Assembly: GCA_959605475.1 (NCBI GenBank)
Contig: CAUHFS010000054.1
Location: forward strand, 1-13,597
Direction of reading: 5' to 3'
Length of the DNA stretch: 13,597 nucleotides
Origin: an uncultured Collinsella sp.
GTDB taxonomy: Bacteria; Actinomycetota; Coriobacteriia; Coriobacteriales; Coriobacteriaceae
This document shows positions 1 to 7,130 of this stretch, in pieces. The translations under genes were made by a program, and so were the position numbers. Positions within the stretch are counted from its first letter, which is position 1, and each line of letters begins with the position of its first letter. The notes beneath the pieces were generated by a model. The model worked only from the letters and a program-made list of their open reading frames with translations. It ran no database searches and was not told the origin of the DNA.

Positions 1-1
1 C

Positions 2-109
2 GTACTCAATTTCAACTTCACGGATGATGCCAAAACGGTCACCCGTGAGGAAGTGCTGGGTTCGAGTGCTATGGACAATGCTCCAGCATGCTGGGATCGA
101 ACTCGCTAG
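2..109 (+). CDS. 3' end of an unidentified plus-strand gene (partial)
   Basis: This is an open frame that enters from the left edge and ends at TAG (107-109), giving 35 residues. The first part (VLNFNFTDDAKTVTREEVLG) has the look of real protein, with alternating hydrophobic residues followed by a charged turn. It vaguely recalls the end of the FDX-ACB anticodon-binding domain of PheT, which has a T-[LV]-T-x-E-E-V turn, but the last 15 residues do not fit that family, so I give no function. The final 41 bases overlap the 3' end of the convergent DUF523 gene, which is long for a convergent overlap. The alternatives are a chance open frame, or a real gene whose end has been changed by a frameshift. 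Confidence 0.33.
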   Translation, partial: VLNFNFTDDAKTVTREEVLGSSAMDNAPACWDRTR

Positions 110-530
110 CCGGAATCACACGGTACCCGTGACGCAGCAACAGATCGACGAAAACGCCGTTGCCCGCTGTAAGGGTGCCGCTGAATGTTCCGTCGTAGAT
201 GCGGCCCGCGCCGCACGAGGGACTACGGTCCTGCAAGATGCACGCAGCGATCTCGGACGGGCCGCCAAAGTGCTCGCACATATCGAGCGCGCGTTGGGCA
301 CCATGGCGAAACTCGCGATCAACCGACACGCCCTCGCGGGTGCGAACCTCACAGCCCACGATCTCGGACGGGTCGCGCGGCGTGGGCAGACCGCCAAAAA
401 CCTCGGGGCATACGAGGAGCACCTCGGTCCCCGTACGCTCGCAAGCCTCGACCAACGCGCGGTGGTAATTGTCGAGCCCGTTATACTTGCAGCTCTCGCC
501 CATCAAACAGGCGCTTACCACGATCTTCAT
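69..530 (-). CDS. DUF523 family protein
   Basis: This 153-residue protein has the full length of the small DUF523 (YbbK-like) family, whose biochemical role is not established. The family motifs are visible: SACLMG (residues 6-11), CKYNG (14-18), CPE (41-43), GGLPTPR (46-52) and DRSPSCG (101-107). The conserved cysteines (8, 14, 41, 106) suggest a metal- or thiol-dependent function, which is inference. I chose the ATG at 528-530 because the product then starts MKIVVSACL as in the family and has AGAGGG six bases upstream; the TTG at 543 and the ATG at 534 would sit on or inside that Shine-Dalgarno sequence. The gene lies downstream of ftsH on the same strand but behind a strong terminator hairpin, with almost no room for its own promoter. 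Its end overlaps an incoming plus-strand frame by 41 bases. Confidence 0.9.
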   Translation of the reverse strand: MKIVVSACLMGESCKYNGLDNYHRALVEACERTGTEVLLVCPEVFGGLPTPRDPSEIVGCEVRTREGVSVDREFRHGAQRALDMCEHFGGPSEIAACILQDRSPSCGAGRIYDGTFSGTLTAGNGVFVDLLLRHGYRVIPASEFDPSMLEHCP

Positions 531-547
531 TTCCATCCCTCTCAAGC

Positions 548-585
548 AAAACGCCCCATTTGAGAAAGCTGCTCAAATGGGGCGT
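548..585 (-). terminator. Intrinsic terminator after ftsH
   Basis: A perfect 14-bp inverted repeat (551-564 with 572-585) encloses a 7-base loop. On the minus strand the stem ends in TTTT followed by GCTT, so it acts on transcripts coming from ftsH. The plus-strand side has no T run. The stem ends only about five bases before the Shine-Dalgarno sequence of the DUF523 gene. Confidence 0.75.
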
Positions 586-611
586 CGGCGTTTACTGGCT
601 CGGCCGCGGCT

Positions 612-2519
612 TTACTGCTGCTTTGGCATCAGTGGATTCTCGCGCGTGAGGAGATTCATGAACTCCTCGCCCGTGATCGTCTCCTTCTTGTACAGATAAC
701 GAGCCAGCTCATGGAGCTTAAACTTGTTCTCCTTGAGGATCTGCAGGGCGCGGTCGTGCGCATCCTCAATCAGCTTGGCGACGATCGCGTCGACGCGCTC
801 GGCCGTACCGGGGGCACAGGTGAGCGACGTGTCCTGGTTGAGGTAGGCATTCTGAACGGTACCGAGCGCCATCATGCCAAACTCTTCGGACATACCAAAG
901 CGCGTCACCATGTTGCGGGCGAGCTTGGTGGCCTGCTCGATATCGTTGGCGGCGCCGGTCGTCATCTCGCCAAAGATAAGCTCCTCGGCTGCACGGCCAC
1001 CGCAATAGACAGCGAGCTTGTCCAGGACTTCCTGGCGCGTGGTCAGGAAGCGCTCATCCTCCTCGACCTGCATGGTGTAGCCCAGAGCACCGCTCGTACG
1101 CGGCACGATGGTGATCTTGGTAACCGGCGCAGAACCCTTCTGGCGGGCGGCAACGATGGCATGGCCGATCTCGTGATAGGACACGACCTGTTTCTCGTGG
1201 TCGGACAGAACCGTGGACTTACGCTGCTGGCCGGCGATGACGACCTCCACCGACTCCTCAAAGTCATCCTGAGTCGCGCGCTTGCGACCCTCGCGGACGG
1301 CACGCAGCGCGCCCTCGTTGATGATATTGGCCAGGTCGGCGCCCGAGGCACCGGGCGTGGCGCGGGCAATCGCGGTCAGGTCGATCGGCGGCTGAGTCTT
1401 CACGCTCTTGGCATGCAACTCAAGGATGTTCTTACGGCCGGTCAGATCGGGCAGCTCAACGGGGATGCGGCGGTCGAAGCGGCCAGGGCGCAGCAGGGCC
1501 GGATCAAGACTGTCGGGACGGTTGGTCGCAGCGAGAACGACAATGCCCTTGTGGTTATCGAAGCCGTCCATCTCGGTCAGCAGCTGGTTGAGCGTCTGCT
1601 CGCGCTCGTCATTGCCGCTAAAGCCGCCGCCGTCGCGCTTCTTACCGATGGTATCGATCTCATCGATAAAGACGATACACGGGGCCTTTTCCTTGGCCTG
1701 CTTAAACAGGTCACGCACCTTAGCAGCGCCGCGGCCAACAAACATCTCGACGAACTCAGAGCCCGAAATGCTAAAGAACGGCACGCCCGCCTCGCCGGCC
1801 ACAGCCTTGGCAAGCAGGGTCTTACCGGTACCCGGAGGGCCGACAAGAAGAGCACCGCGCGGCAGCTTGGCGCCGATCTCCTCGTAGCGCTGCGGCTTCT
1901 CCAGAAAGTCGACGACCTCCTTGAGGGATTCCTTGGCCTCTTCCTGGCCAGCAACGTCCTTAAAGGTCACGCCCACATCCTTGGAAGCGATAACGCGAGC
2001 ACCGGACTTGCCCAGTCCGCCGCCGCCAAAACCACCGCCGCCAAAGTTCATCGACGGACCGTCATCACCCATGGCCTTCTTCATGCGGCGGTTGAGCCAC
2101 CAGCCGATGAGGAAGAAGATGGCCATGGGAAGGATGAGCGTGAGCAGGTAGTAGGTCATCAGACCCGAGTTTTTATCGGGGACAACAGATTCCAGCGAGG
2201 CGCCGGATTCAAGCACGCGATCGGTAAAGCCCGCATCGTTTGGCACACCGGTCGTCTTGTAGGCGATGTTCTCGTCCTCGCCCTTCTTGGTGTAATAAAT
2301 CGTGTAATCGTCCGTGTTGTACTCGACCTTGTCGACACTCTTCTTATCGAGTGCTTTGACAAACGTCGAGTAATCGGTCTTCGTAATCTGCTGCGTGTGA
2401 CCGATGTTGGGGAACAGAACGGTCGAGAGCACGAGGTAGACGACGAAGGCGATGAGCACGTAGAGGATCATATTCCGTCTACGTTTATTGTCATCCATCT
2501 CCATCTGCTTGAACTCCAT
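612..2519 (-). CDS. ftsH: ATP-dependent zinc metalloprotease FtsH
   Basis: FtsH is a membrane-anchored AAA+ protease that extracts and degrades misfolded membrane proteins and short-lived cytosolic regulators. The 635-residue protein has the normal architecture: a membrane helix at about 17-36, an extracytoplasmic domain at about 40-118, a second membrane helix at about 122-143, a glycine-rich linker (158-170), Walker A GPPGTGKT (227-234), Walker B with D286/E287, the second region of homology at 331-350 with arginine fingers R344/R347, zinc motif HEIGH (449-453) and third zinc ligand D526. The pore loop reads FVGRG where FVGVG or FVGMG is common. The start is uncertain. The ATG at 2517-2519 has no Shine-Dalgarno sequence, while the in-frame ATG at 2502-2504 has GGAG nine bases upstream and would give 630 residues. 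The gene is divergent from the cobO-like gene and followed by a strong terminator. Confidence 0.97.
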   Translation of the reverse strand: MEFKQMEMDDNKRRRNMILYVLIAFVVYLVLSTVLFPNIGHTQQITKTDYSTFVKALDKKSVDKVEYNTDDYTIYYTKKGEDENIAYKTTGVPNDAGFTDRVLESGASLESVVPDKNSGLMTYYLLTLILPMAIFFLIGWWLNRRMKKAMGDDGPSMNFGGGGFGGGGLGKSGARVIASKDVGVTFKDVAGQEEAKESLKEVVDFLEKPQRYEEIGAKLPRGALLVGPPGTGKTLLAKAVAGEAGVPFFSISGSEFVEMFVGRGAAKVRDLFKQAKEKAPCIVFIDEIDTIGKKRDGGGFSGNDEREQTLNQLLTEMDGFDNHKGIVVLAATNRPDSLDPALLRPGRFDRRIPVELPDLTGRKNILELHAKSVKTQPPIDLTAIARATPGASGADLANIINEGALRAVREGRKRATQDDFEESVEVVIAGQQRKSTVLSDHEKQVVSYHEIGHAIVAARQKGSAPVTKITIVPRTSGALGYTMQVEEDERFLTTRQEVLDKLAVYCGGRAAEELIFGEMTTGAANDIEQATKLARNMVTRFGMSEEFGMMALGTVQNAYLNQDTSLTCAPGTAERVDAIVAKLIEDAHDRALQILKENKFKLHELARYLYKKETITGEEFMNLLTRENPLMPKQQ

Positions 2520-2596
2520 CTACTGGGGTTGATAATGCTTTCTAGAATACCCAACCCGAGCGACGATAAACCGACGCCGGGCACGAAAGGACAGAG

Positions 2597-3082
2597 ATGG
2601 CATCACTGGAAGTCGGCAAGGTTCAGATCTACACGGGCGACGGCAAGGGCAAGACGACGGCTGCGCTGGGGCTTGCACTGCGCGCCAGGGGCTATGGACT
2701 TAACGTGCTTATGCTGCAGTTTGCCAAGAAGCTGCACTGCGCCGAGCATGATGCGGCGCCCCGTTTAGGTCTGCGCATCGTACAAGCCGACCGCGACACG
2801 CCCGAAGCCTGTGCCGCACAGATCATGGAGCTGGCGCGCGAGCAGATATCACAGGTCGACGTTCTGATTTTGGATGAACTCGGCGAGGCCATGCGACGGG
2901 GCTTTGTGACGCGCGAAGATGTCGAAGCGTTGATCGCGATGAAACCAACCACCACGGAGCTCGTGCTCACCGGCCGCGGCCTGCTGCCCCTCGCCGACCT
3001 TGCCGACCTAGTTACCGAAATGCGCCCCGTCAAACACTACTTCGACGAAGGCCTCCTAGCCCGCCAAGGCATCGAATACTAA
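2597..3082 (+). CDS. cobO: Cob(I)alamin / cob(I)yrinate adenosyltransferase, CobO/CobA type (divergent)
   Basis: This family transfers the adenosyl group of ATP to cob(I)alamin or its precursors to make the coenzyme B12 form. The 161-residue protein has the family's P-loop GDGKGKTTA (14-22), the strand and acidic pair ILDE (91-94), TGRG (125-128), and the C-terminal RPVKH (143-147) with a final GIEY. AAAGGA lies five bases before the ATG. It is shorter than Salmonella CobA: it lacks the N-terminal helix, and the segment after the second strand (residues about 60-72) lacks the FxW aromatic pair that CobA uses to push off the lower axial ligand. No other corrinoid gene and no cobalamin riboswitch is nearby. 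It is probably a monocistronic gene, divergent from ftsH. I am sure of the family and less sure of the substrate. Confidence 0.86.
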   Translation: MASLEVGKVQIYTGDGKGKTTAALGLALRARGYGLNVLMLQFAKKLHCAEHDAAPRLGLRIVQADRDTPEACAAQIMELAREQISQVDVLILDELGEAMRRGFVTREDVEALIAMKPTTTELVLTGRGLLPLADLADLVTEMRPVKHYFDEGLLARQGIEY

Positions 3083-3083
3083 T

Positions 3084-3114
3084 TGATCCGAAAGGGACGG
3101 AGGAAAACGGATCA
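3084..3114. terminator. Weak hairpin between convergent cobO-like and MATE genes
   Basis: A 7-bp inverted repeat (TGATCCG at 3084-3090, CGGATCA at 3108-3114) with a 17-base loop fills the 32-base gap between two convergent stop codons. There is no T run on either side, so it is at best a weak two-way terminator. Confidence 0.25.
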
Positions 3115-4464
3115 TTAGGCGGTGGCGCGGCCGAGCCAGTTGCCGCTGTGGTGGTAGATGGTAAACATCGTGGCCGTGATGAGCCAGGTTACGGGGTAAA
3201 CCAGCAGCAGGTGCTCAAGCGACGGATCGAACGGCATAATCGCAAACACCCAGATCACCCTGAGCACGACGGTGCCAAAAATCGTGAGCAGCATGGGCTG
3301 CAAGCTCACGCCGGCGCCGCGAATGGAGCCAGACGCGTTTTCGATAATCGAGAAGATCGCGTAGAACGGCGCGATGAAATGAAGAATCGTCGTGGTGTAG
3401 GCCGAAATCGCGGCATCGTCGATGAACAAACGCGACAACGGACCCGAGAACACAAGCAGCACGGCAGACAGGCCACCAATGAGCATAAACGACAGCACGA
3501 GCGACGTATGGTATCCCTTTCGCATGCGATCGTAATTGCGCGCACCAAAGTTCTGCGCCGAGAACGTGGTGATCGACACGCCGAGCGCCTCGGTCACCAT
3601 CCAGATAATGCCATCCAGGCGCCCAGATAGACCCCATGCCGTGGTGACATCGGCACCAAACGAGTTGACCGACATCTGGATCAGCACGTTCGAGATCGAA
3701 TAGGCAGCCGATTGAAAACCGAGTGGCAGACCGCACGAGATCATACTCTTACAAATACCGCGATCGATGCCGAGCTTAGACAGCGAAAGACGCCATGCAC
3801 CCGGAGCGCGCATCATGCGCAACACGATCATCGTTGCATTGGAGCAAATGGTCAGCGCTACCGCGATGCCGCAGCCCAGCGCCTCCATATGCAACACAGC
3901 AACAAAGATGATATCCAGCACCACGTTAACAAGGCAGCCAGAGGCAATGATCACAGCGGGACCGCGCGTATCCCCCACGGCACGCAGCAGTGCGGTTCCC
4001 ATATTAAGCAGCAGTGCCGCAACCATCGCGGCAAAATAACAGCGAGCATAGGCAACGCCCTCGGCAAGTAGCTCGTGCGGCGTATTCATCAACACCAGCA
4101 TGGGCTCGACAAAAACCATGCCAAGAATGGAAACGACGATGCCGCCCACCAAAGCAAGCGTCATGGCTGTATGGACCGAACGGCTCAGACGCTCGCTATC
4201 GTGCTGGCCAAAAAACTGACCCGTGATAACGGCACAACCGGCGCCAACGCCAACGCAAAAACCAATGCAGAGCTCGGTGAGCACCATCGTGGCTTGAATG
4301 CCGCCAAGCGCAAGCTTGCCGCCAAACTGACCGACGATATAGGTGCCGATAAGCGTGTAAGCCTGCTGAAAAAACGAACTAAAAAAGATGGGAACGCACA
4401 GCGACAGCAATTGCTGCCAAATGACACCTTGCGTTACATCGATAGACGTAGATTTCTTAGCCAC
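3115..4464 (-). CDS. MATE family multidrug/metabolite efflux transporter
   Basis: This is a 449-residue integral membrane protein of the MATE (multi-antimicrobial extrusion) family, which exports cationic drugs or metabolites in exchange for sodium ions or protons. It has about twelve hydrophobic segments in two homologous halves. First-half marks are a GQ-rich stretch TGQFFGQHDSERL (81-93) and LLRAVGDTRGP (159-169); the matching second-half marks are AQNFGARNYDRMRKGY (303-318) and IRGAGVSLQPML (381-392). I chose the GTG at 4462-4464, which has GGAGG four bases upstream. A longer frame from a TTG at 4497 would make that Shine-Dalgarno part of the coding sequence and add a non-family leader. 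It lies 125 bases downstream of the RNA methyltransferase with no clear terminator between, so read-through transcription is possible. The substrate cannot be read from the sequence. Confidence 0.93.
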   Translation of the reverse strand: MAKKSTSIDVTQGVIWQQLLSLCVPIFFSSFFQQAYTLIGTYIVGQFGGKLALGGIQATMVLTELCIGFCVGVGAGCAVITGQFFGQHDSERLSRSVHTAMTLALVGGIVVSILGMVFVEPMLVLMNTPHELLAEGVAYARCYFAAMVAALLLNMGTALLRAVGDTRGPAVIIASGCLVNVVLDIIFVAVLHMEALGCGIAVALTICSNATMIVLRMMRAPGAWRLSLSKLGIDRGICKSMISCGLPLGFQSAAYSISNVLIQMSVNSFGADVTTAWGLSGRLDGIIWMVTEALGVSITTFSAQNFGARNYDRMRKGYHTSLVLSFMLIGGLSAVLLVFSGPLSRLFIDDAAISAYTTTILHFIAPFYAIFSIIENASGSIRGAGVSLQPMLLTIFGTVVLRVIWVFAIMPFDPSLEHLLLVYPVTWLITATMFTIYHHSGNWLGRATA

Positions 4465-4589
4465 ACGCCCTCCCCAAAAGCGCACGTCAACCGACAAAAC
4501 AGCAATTTAAAACCAAAGCCAAAACCAGCTTAGCACCGACTGGCGGCGACCGAAACACCCCGAATCAGAGCGCGGTGCGGAATATCTGC

Positions 4590-5504
4590 CTAGTGATACA
4601 AACCCGGCTGGTAGTGGTACTCGTTGCTCACGTGCGGGCACAGCTGCCAAAAGGCGACGGCGCTCGCCGCGGCCACGTTGAGCGAATCGACCCCGTGCGC
4701 CATCGGAATGCGCACGGCTCGGTCGCAGCCGGCAATGGTCTTGGCGCCCAAGCCGGCACCCTCGGTACCCATAAAAATCGCCAAGCGATCAATCTTCTGC
4801 AGCACAGGATCGCCCAGCGAAACGGAATCATCCGTCAACGCCATAGCGGCACACGAAAAACCGGCATCATGAAGCGCGGCCAGGCCATCATGTGGCCACA
4901 CGCGAGCCTCACTGCCAATACGCGTCCACGGCACTTGAAACACGGTGCCCATGCTCACGCGGGCCGAGCGACGATACAGCGGGTCGCAGCACGTAGGGCT
5001 CACCAGAATGCCGTCGACATTGAGCGCGGCAGCCGAGCGGAAAATCGCGCCCACGTTCGTGTGGTCGACAATGCCCTCGAGCACGCACACGCGCACAGGG
5101 CGCTCCCCCGCCGCCTCGACAACGCCACCCAAGAACTCATCGACCGGAATCTGACGCGGGCGACGAAACGCCGCGAGCGCACCGCGCGTCACGTTAAAGC
5201 CCGTCAACTGCTCCATGAGCTCCATCGAGGCCACGAACACCGGGACCGGACCCGCTCCCTCGCGCACAACCAAGCGCTCAAACAGCGGCATCATCTGGTC
5301 GAGCCAGCGTTCACCCAAAAGAAAGCTCACCGGCTCGTATCCGGCACGCACCGCACGCTCGATGACCTTGGCGCTCTCGGCGATAAAGATGCCCTTCTGC
5401 GGCTCCAGTACGCAGCGCAGCTCACGCTCGGTCAGTCGCACATAGGCATCGAGCCGCTCGTCCTCGAGCGAATCGATTCGCAGCACCTCAACGGCATCAG
5501 TCAT
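4590..5504 (-). CDS. TrmH/SpoU family RNA 2'-O-methyltransferase
   Basis: SpoU-type enzymes use S-adenosylmethionine to methylate a ribose 2'-OH in rRNA or tRNA. The 304-residue protein has an N-terminal substrate-binding domain (about 20-115, including a LxxExxxVIxRAxxAG-like stretch at 42-55) and a C-terminal knotted SPOUT domain. The three family motifs are clear: motif 1 DHTNVGAIFRSAAAL (147-161, with N150, G152 and R156), motif 2 IFMGTEGAGLG (243-253) and motif 3 IPMAHGVDSLNVAAA (266-280), which forms the knot. The ATG at 5502-5504 has no good Shine-Dalgarno sequence (AGAAGG lies too far upstream) and no better start is nearby. The target RNA cannot be assigned; 23S rRNA and tRNA are both possible. 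It lies downstream of thyA-dfr on the same strand across a 109-base gap with a hairpin. Confidence 0.92.
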   Translation of the reverse strand: MTDAVEVLRIDSLEDERLDAYVRLTERELRCVLEPQKGIFIAESAKVIERAVRAGYEPVSFLLGERWLDQMMPLFERLVVREGAGPVPVFVASMELMEQLTGFNVTRGALAAFRRPRQIPVDEFLGGVVEAAGERPVRVCVLEGIVDHTNVGAIFRSAAALNVDGILVSPTCCDPLYRRSARVSMGTVFQVPWTRIGSEARVWPHDGLAALHDAGFSCAAMALTDDSVSLGDPVLQKIDRLAIFMGTEGAGLGAKTIAGCDRAVRIPMAHGVDSLNVAAASAVAFWQLCPHVSNEYHYQPGLYH

Positions 5505-5548
5505 AGTAGCCAGCCCGCACCCTTCTTACAGCAGCATCTATATCAAAC

Positions 5549-5571
5549 GAGGCGACGCCAAGCGCCGCCCC
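5549..5571 (-). terminator. Possible terminator after dfr
   Basis: An 8-bp GC-rich stem (5551-5558 with 5562-5569) encloses a 3-base loop. On the minus strand all pairs form, one of them G-U, and a further G-U/G-C pair extends the base. It is followed by TCGTTTGATA, which is a poor T run, so termination may be partial. Confidence 0.4.
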
Positions 5572-5613
5572 TCAATCATTCCAACCCGATAATACCGTGG
5601 GCAAATAGGAGAT

Positions 5614-6132
5614 TTACGCCTCAACGCGACGATACGTCACGAACTCATAATCGAGGCCTTCGTCACCCTCGCCCGCGGCAATCGTGGCAACCCCTTCGCG
5701 CCGCGCAACTTCCCACGCGGGATCGGCGTCCAAGTCGGGAAAGTACGTGTCCACGGGATGGACGCAGTGGTTATGCGTGACCTCGGCCTCCACGCAGTAC
5801 GGCAAAAACTGCCGATAGACATCGCCGCCGCCGATCACCCAGGCAACGGGCTCATCGGCAACCGCGGCGAGCGCCTCGCCGATACTATGCACCGCGTCGA
5901 CACCTTCGGGCGAAAAATCCTCGTCGCGCGTGAGCACGATATTGCGACGATTCTTGAGCGGCCGTTCGCCGGGAAAACTCAGCAGGGTCTTGCGCCCCAT
6001 AATAACCGGGCAACCTTTGGTGCACGCCACAAAATGACGCATGTCGGCACGGTTGGACACCACCATGTCGCCCTCGCACCCAATACCCCAGTCATCGCAC
6101 ACGGCGACAATGGCAGAAAGCTTACACGTCAT
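5614..6132 (-). CDS. dfrA: Dihydrofolate reductase
   Basis: This enzyme reduces dihydrofolate to tetrahydrofolate with NADPH, regenerating the cofactor oxidised by thymidylate synthase encoded just upstream. In the 172-residue protein I see the WGIG start of the Met20 loop (15-18), the catalytic acid D30 (E. coli D27), VIMGRKT (43-49), NRRNIVLTR (61-69) and IGGGDVYRQFL (100-110). The length fits the family. The Pro-Trp that usually follows M20 in E. coli is replaced by V24-V25, a substitution pattern also known to me from clostridial-type DHFRs. I chose the ATG at 6130-6132 because AGGTGA lies five bases upstream. A GTG at 6139-6141, immediately after the thyA stop, would lie within that Shine-Dalgarno sequence. 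Translation is probably coupled to thyA. Confidence 0.93.
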   Translation of the reverse strand: MTCKLSAIVAVCDDWGIGCEGDMVVSNRADMRHFVACTKGCPVIMGRKTLLSFPGERPLKNRRNIVLTRDEDFSPEGVDAVHSIGEALAAVADEPVAWVIGGGDVYRQFLPYCVEAEVTHNHCVHPVDTYFPDLDADPAWEVARREGVATIAAGEGDEGLDYEFVTYRRVEA

Positions 6133-6137
6133 GCACG

Positions 6138-6143
6138 TCACCT
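6138..6143 (-). promoter_or_regulatory. dfr ribosome binding site overlapping thyA stop
   Basis: AGGTGA on the minus strand (6143 to 6138) shares bases with the thyA TAG (6144-6142) and sits five bases before the dfr ATG. It decides the dfr start and implies that ribosomes finishing thyA are well placed to begin dfr. Confidence 0.6.
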
Positions 6144-6990
6144 ACACCGCAATGGGGATGTTCTTGACCTGCGGGCCGTGCTCATAGCCCTCGACAATCA
6201 GGTCGTCGGTCGTAAACGCATAGAAGTCATGCACATCGGGGTTAAGCGTTACCTTAGGCGCGGCAAACTGCGGACGCTCGATAAGCTCGCGGACGATATC
6301 GACATGACGGTCGTAAATGTGGGCATCGGCAATCACATGCAGCAACTCGCCGGGAATCATATCGACCGACTGCGCGACCATCATCAGCAAAATGGCGTAC
6401 TGGCACACATTCCAGTTGTTCGCAGCCAAAATGTCCTGGCTGCGCTGGTTGAGAATCATGTTGAGCGTCGGTTTATCATCCTGCGGGCGCTGCGTCACGT
6501 TATACGTCACGCTGTAGGCGCACGGATACAGGTGCATCTCGGACAGGTCGCTAAACACGTAGGTATTCGTCATAATGCGGCGGCTGTACGGCGTGTTCTT
6601 AAGGTCGTACAGCACGCGATCCATCTGATCGAAGTCACCCTCGGCATAATGGCTCTTCTGCCCAATCTGATACCCGTAGGCCTTGCCGATGGAGCCAGTC
6701 TCGTCGGCCCACTCATCCCAAATATGGCTGTTGAGGTCATGCACGTTATTGGACTTCTTTTGATAGATCCACAGGATCTCATCCATGGCAGATTTGAGGG
6801 CCGTACGACGCAGGGTAAGCGCCGGAAACTCCTCACGCAGGTCGTAGCGTGCCGTGACGCCAAAGTTTTTAATGGTATAGGCAGGGGTGCCGTCCTCCCA
6901 CACCGGGCGGACCTTTTGGCCCTCGGTGGTGGTGCCATGGTCCAGAATATCGCGGCACATGGCTACAAACTGTTGATCAGCCTTGCTCAT
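6142..6990 (-). CDS. thyA: Thymidylate synthase
   Basis: ThyA converts dUMP to dTMP using 5,10-methylenetetrahydrofolate and releases dihydrofolate, the substrate of the neighbouring reductase. The 282-residue protein contains the catalytic cysteine in YPCAYS (C157), the paired arginines SRR (R137/R138) that reach across the dimer to bind phosphate, the nucleotide-binding stretch RSQDILAANNWN (183-194) and the HIYDRH motif (224-229). The PCAYS context in place of PCH resembles the Bacillus ThyA subtype. I chose the ATG at 6988-6990, which has AGGAGG four bases upstream; a longer frame reaching 7026 would bury this site and add a non-family leader. It heads a thyA-dfr pair with only nine bases between the genes. 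Confidence 0.97.
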   Translation of the reverse strand: MSKADQQFVAMCRDILDHGTTTEGQKVRPVWEDGTPAYTIKNFGVTARYDLREEFPALTLRRTALKSAMDEILWIYQKKSNNVHDLNSHIWDEWADETGSIGKAYGYQIGQKSHYAEGDFDQMDRVLYDLKNTPYSRRIMTNTYVFSDLSEMHLYPCAYSVTYNVTQRPQDDKPTLNMILNQRSQDILAANNWNVCQYAILLMMVAQSVDMIPGELLHVIADAHIYDRHVDIVRELIERPQFAAPKVTLNPDVHDFYAFTTDDLIVEGYEHGPQVKNIPIAV

Positions 6991-7024
6991 TGACCCTCCT
7001 GTCAGTCGCCTATAAGCGAGATTC

Positions 7025-7030
7025 ATTGTA
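7025..7030 (-). promoter_or_regulatory. Possible -10 element for thyA
   Basis: TACAAT on the minus strand is one base from the consensus -10 and would place the transcript start about 28 bases upstream of the thyA ATG. The hexamer 17 bases further upstream (TGTGGG) is a poor -35, so the call is weak. Confidence 0.3.
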
Positions 7031-7073
7031 GCCCAGGCGCAAGCGGCCCCACAGCCCTAACATAAGCCCTCAT

Positions 7074-7093
7074 TTTCTGACATATGCCAGAAA
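7074..7093. promoter_or_regulatory. Palindromic operator copy 1
   Basis: A 20-base palindrome with nine of ten pairs matching, core CTGACATATGCCAG (7077-7090). It lies just upstream of the putative -35 of the DUF134-NifX gene and within the thyA-side divergent region. It shares its core with copy 2, and the two centres are 53 bases apart. Confidence 0.6.
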
Positions 7094-7097
7094 TTCC

Positions 7098-7125
7098 TTG
7101 CGTAAATCCGCACGGTCGTTATTCT
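7098..7125 (+). promoter_or_regulatory. Putative promoter of the DUF134-NifX gene
   Basis: A -35-like TTGCGT (7098-7103) is separated by 16 bases from a -10-like TATTCT (7120-7125). Transcription would start near 7132, inside operator copy 2, and leave a leader of about 25 bases. The tempting TTGACA at 7130 cannot be the -35 because its -10 would fall on the start codon. Confidence 0.45.
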
Positions 7126-7130
7126 ATTGT

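Noticed and set aside
52..78. tRNA-like T-arm (GGTTCGAGT)
   Set aside because: The flanking bases do not form the T stem and no acceptor or anticodon arm can be found around it.
2520..2596. Cobalamin riboswitch upstream of the cobO-like gene
   Set aside because: Only 77 bases separate the divergent starts, too short for a B12 riboswitch, and no B12-box-like sequence is seen.
711..2768. 685-residue open frame on the plus strand opposite ftsH and running into the cobO-like gene
   Set aside because: It is fully antisense to a clear FtsH gene and overlaps cobO in another frame. Its composition (Leu, Gly, Asp, Val, Arg) is what antisense of biased GC-rich codons gives, and it has no recognisable domain.
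4498..4589. Terminator or promoter between the methyltransferase and the MATE gene
   Set aside because: Only a 4-6 bp interrupted repeat with a long loop and an AT-rich patch with poor -10/-35 matches; nothing strong enough to annotate.
4575..6993. Plus-strand open frames of about 400 residues opposite the methyltransferase and thyA-dfr
   Set aside because: Same reason: the minus-strand genes carry all family motifs, ribosome binding sites and stops, while these frames are rich in His, Arg and Ala with no domain.
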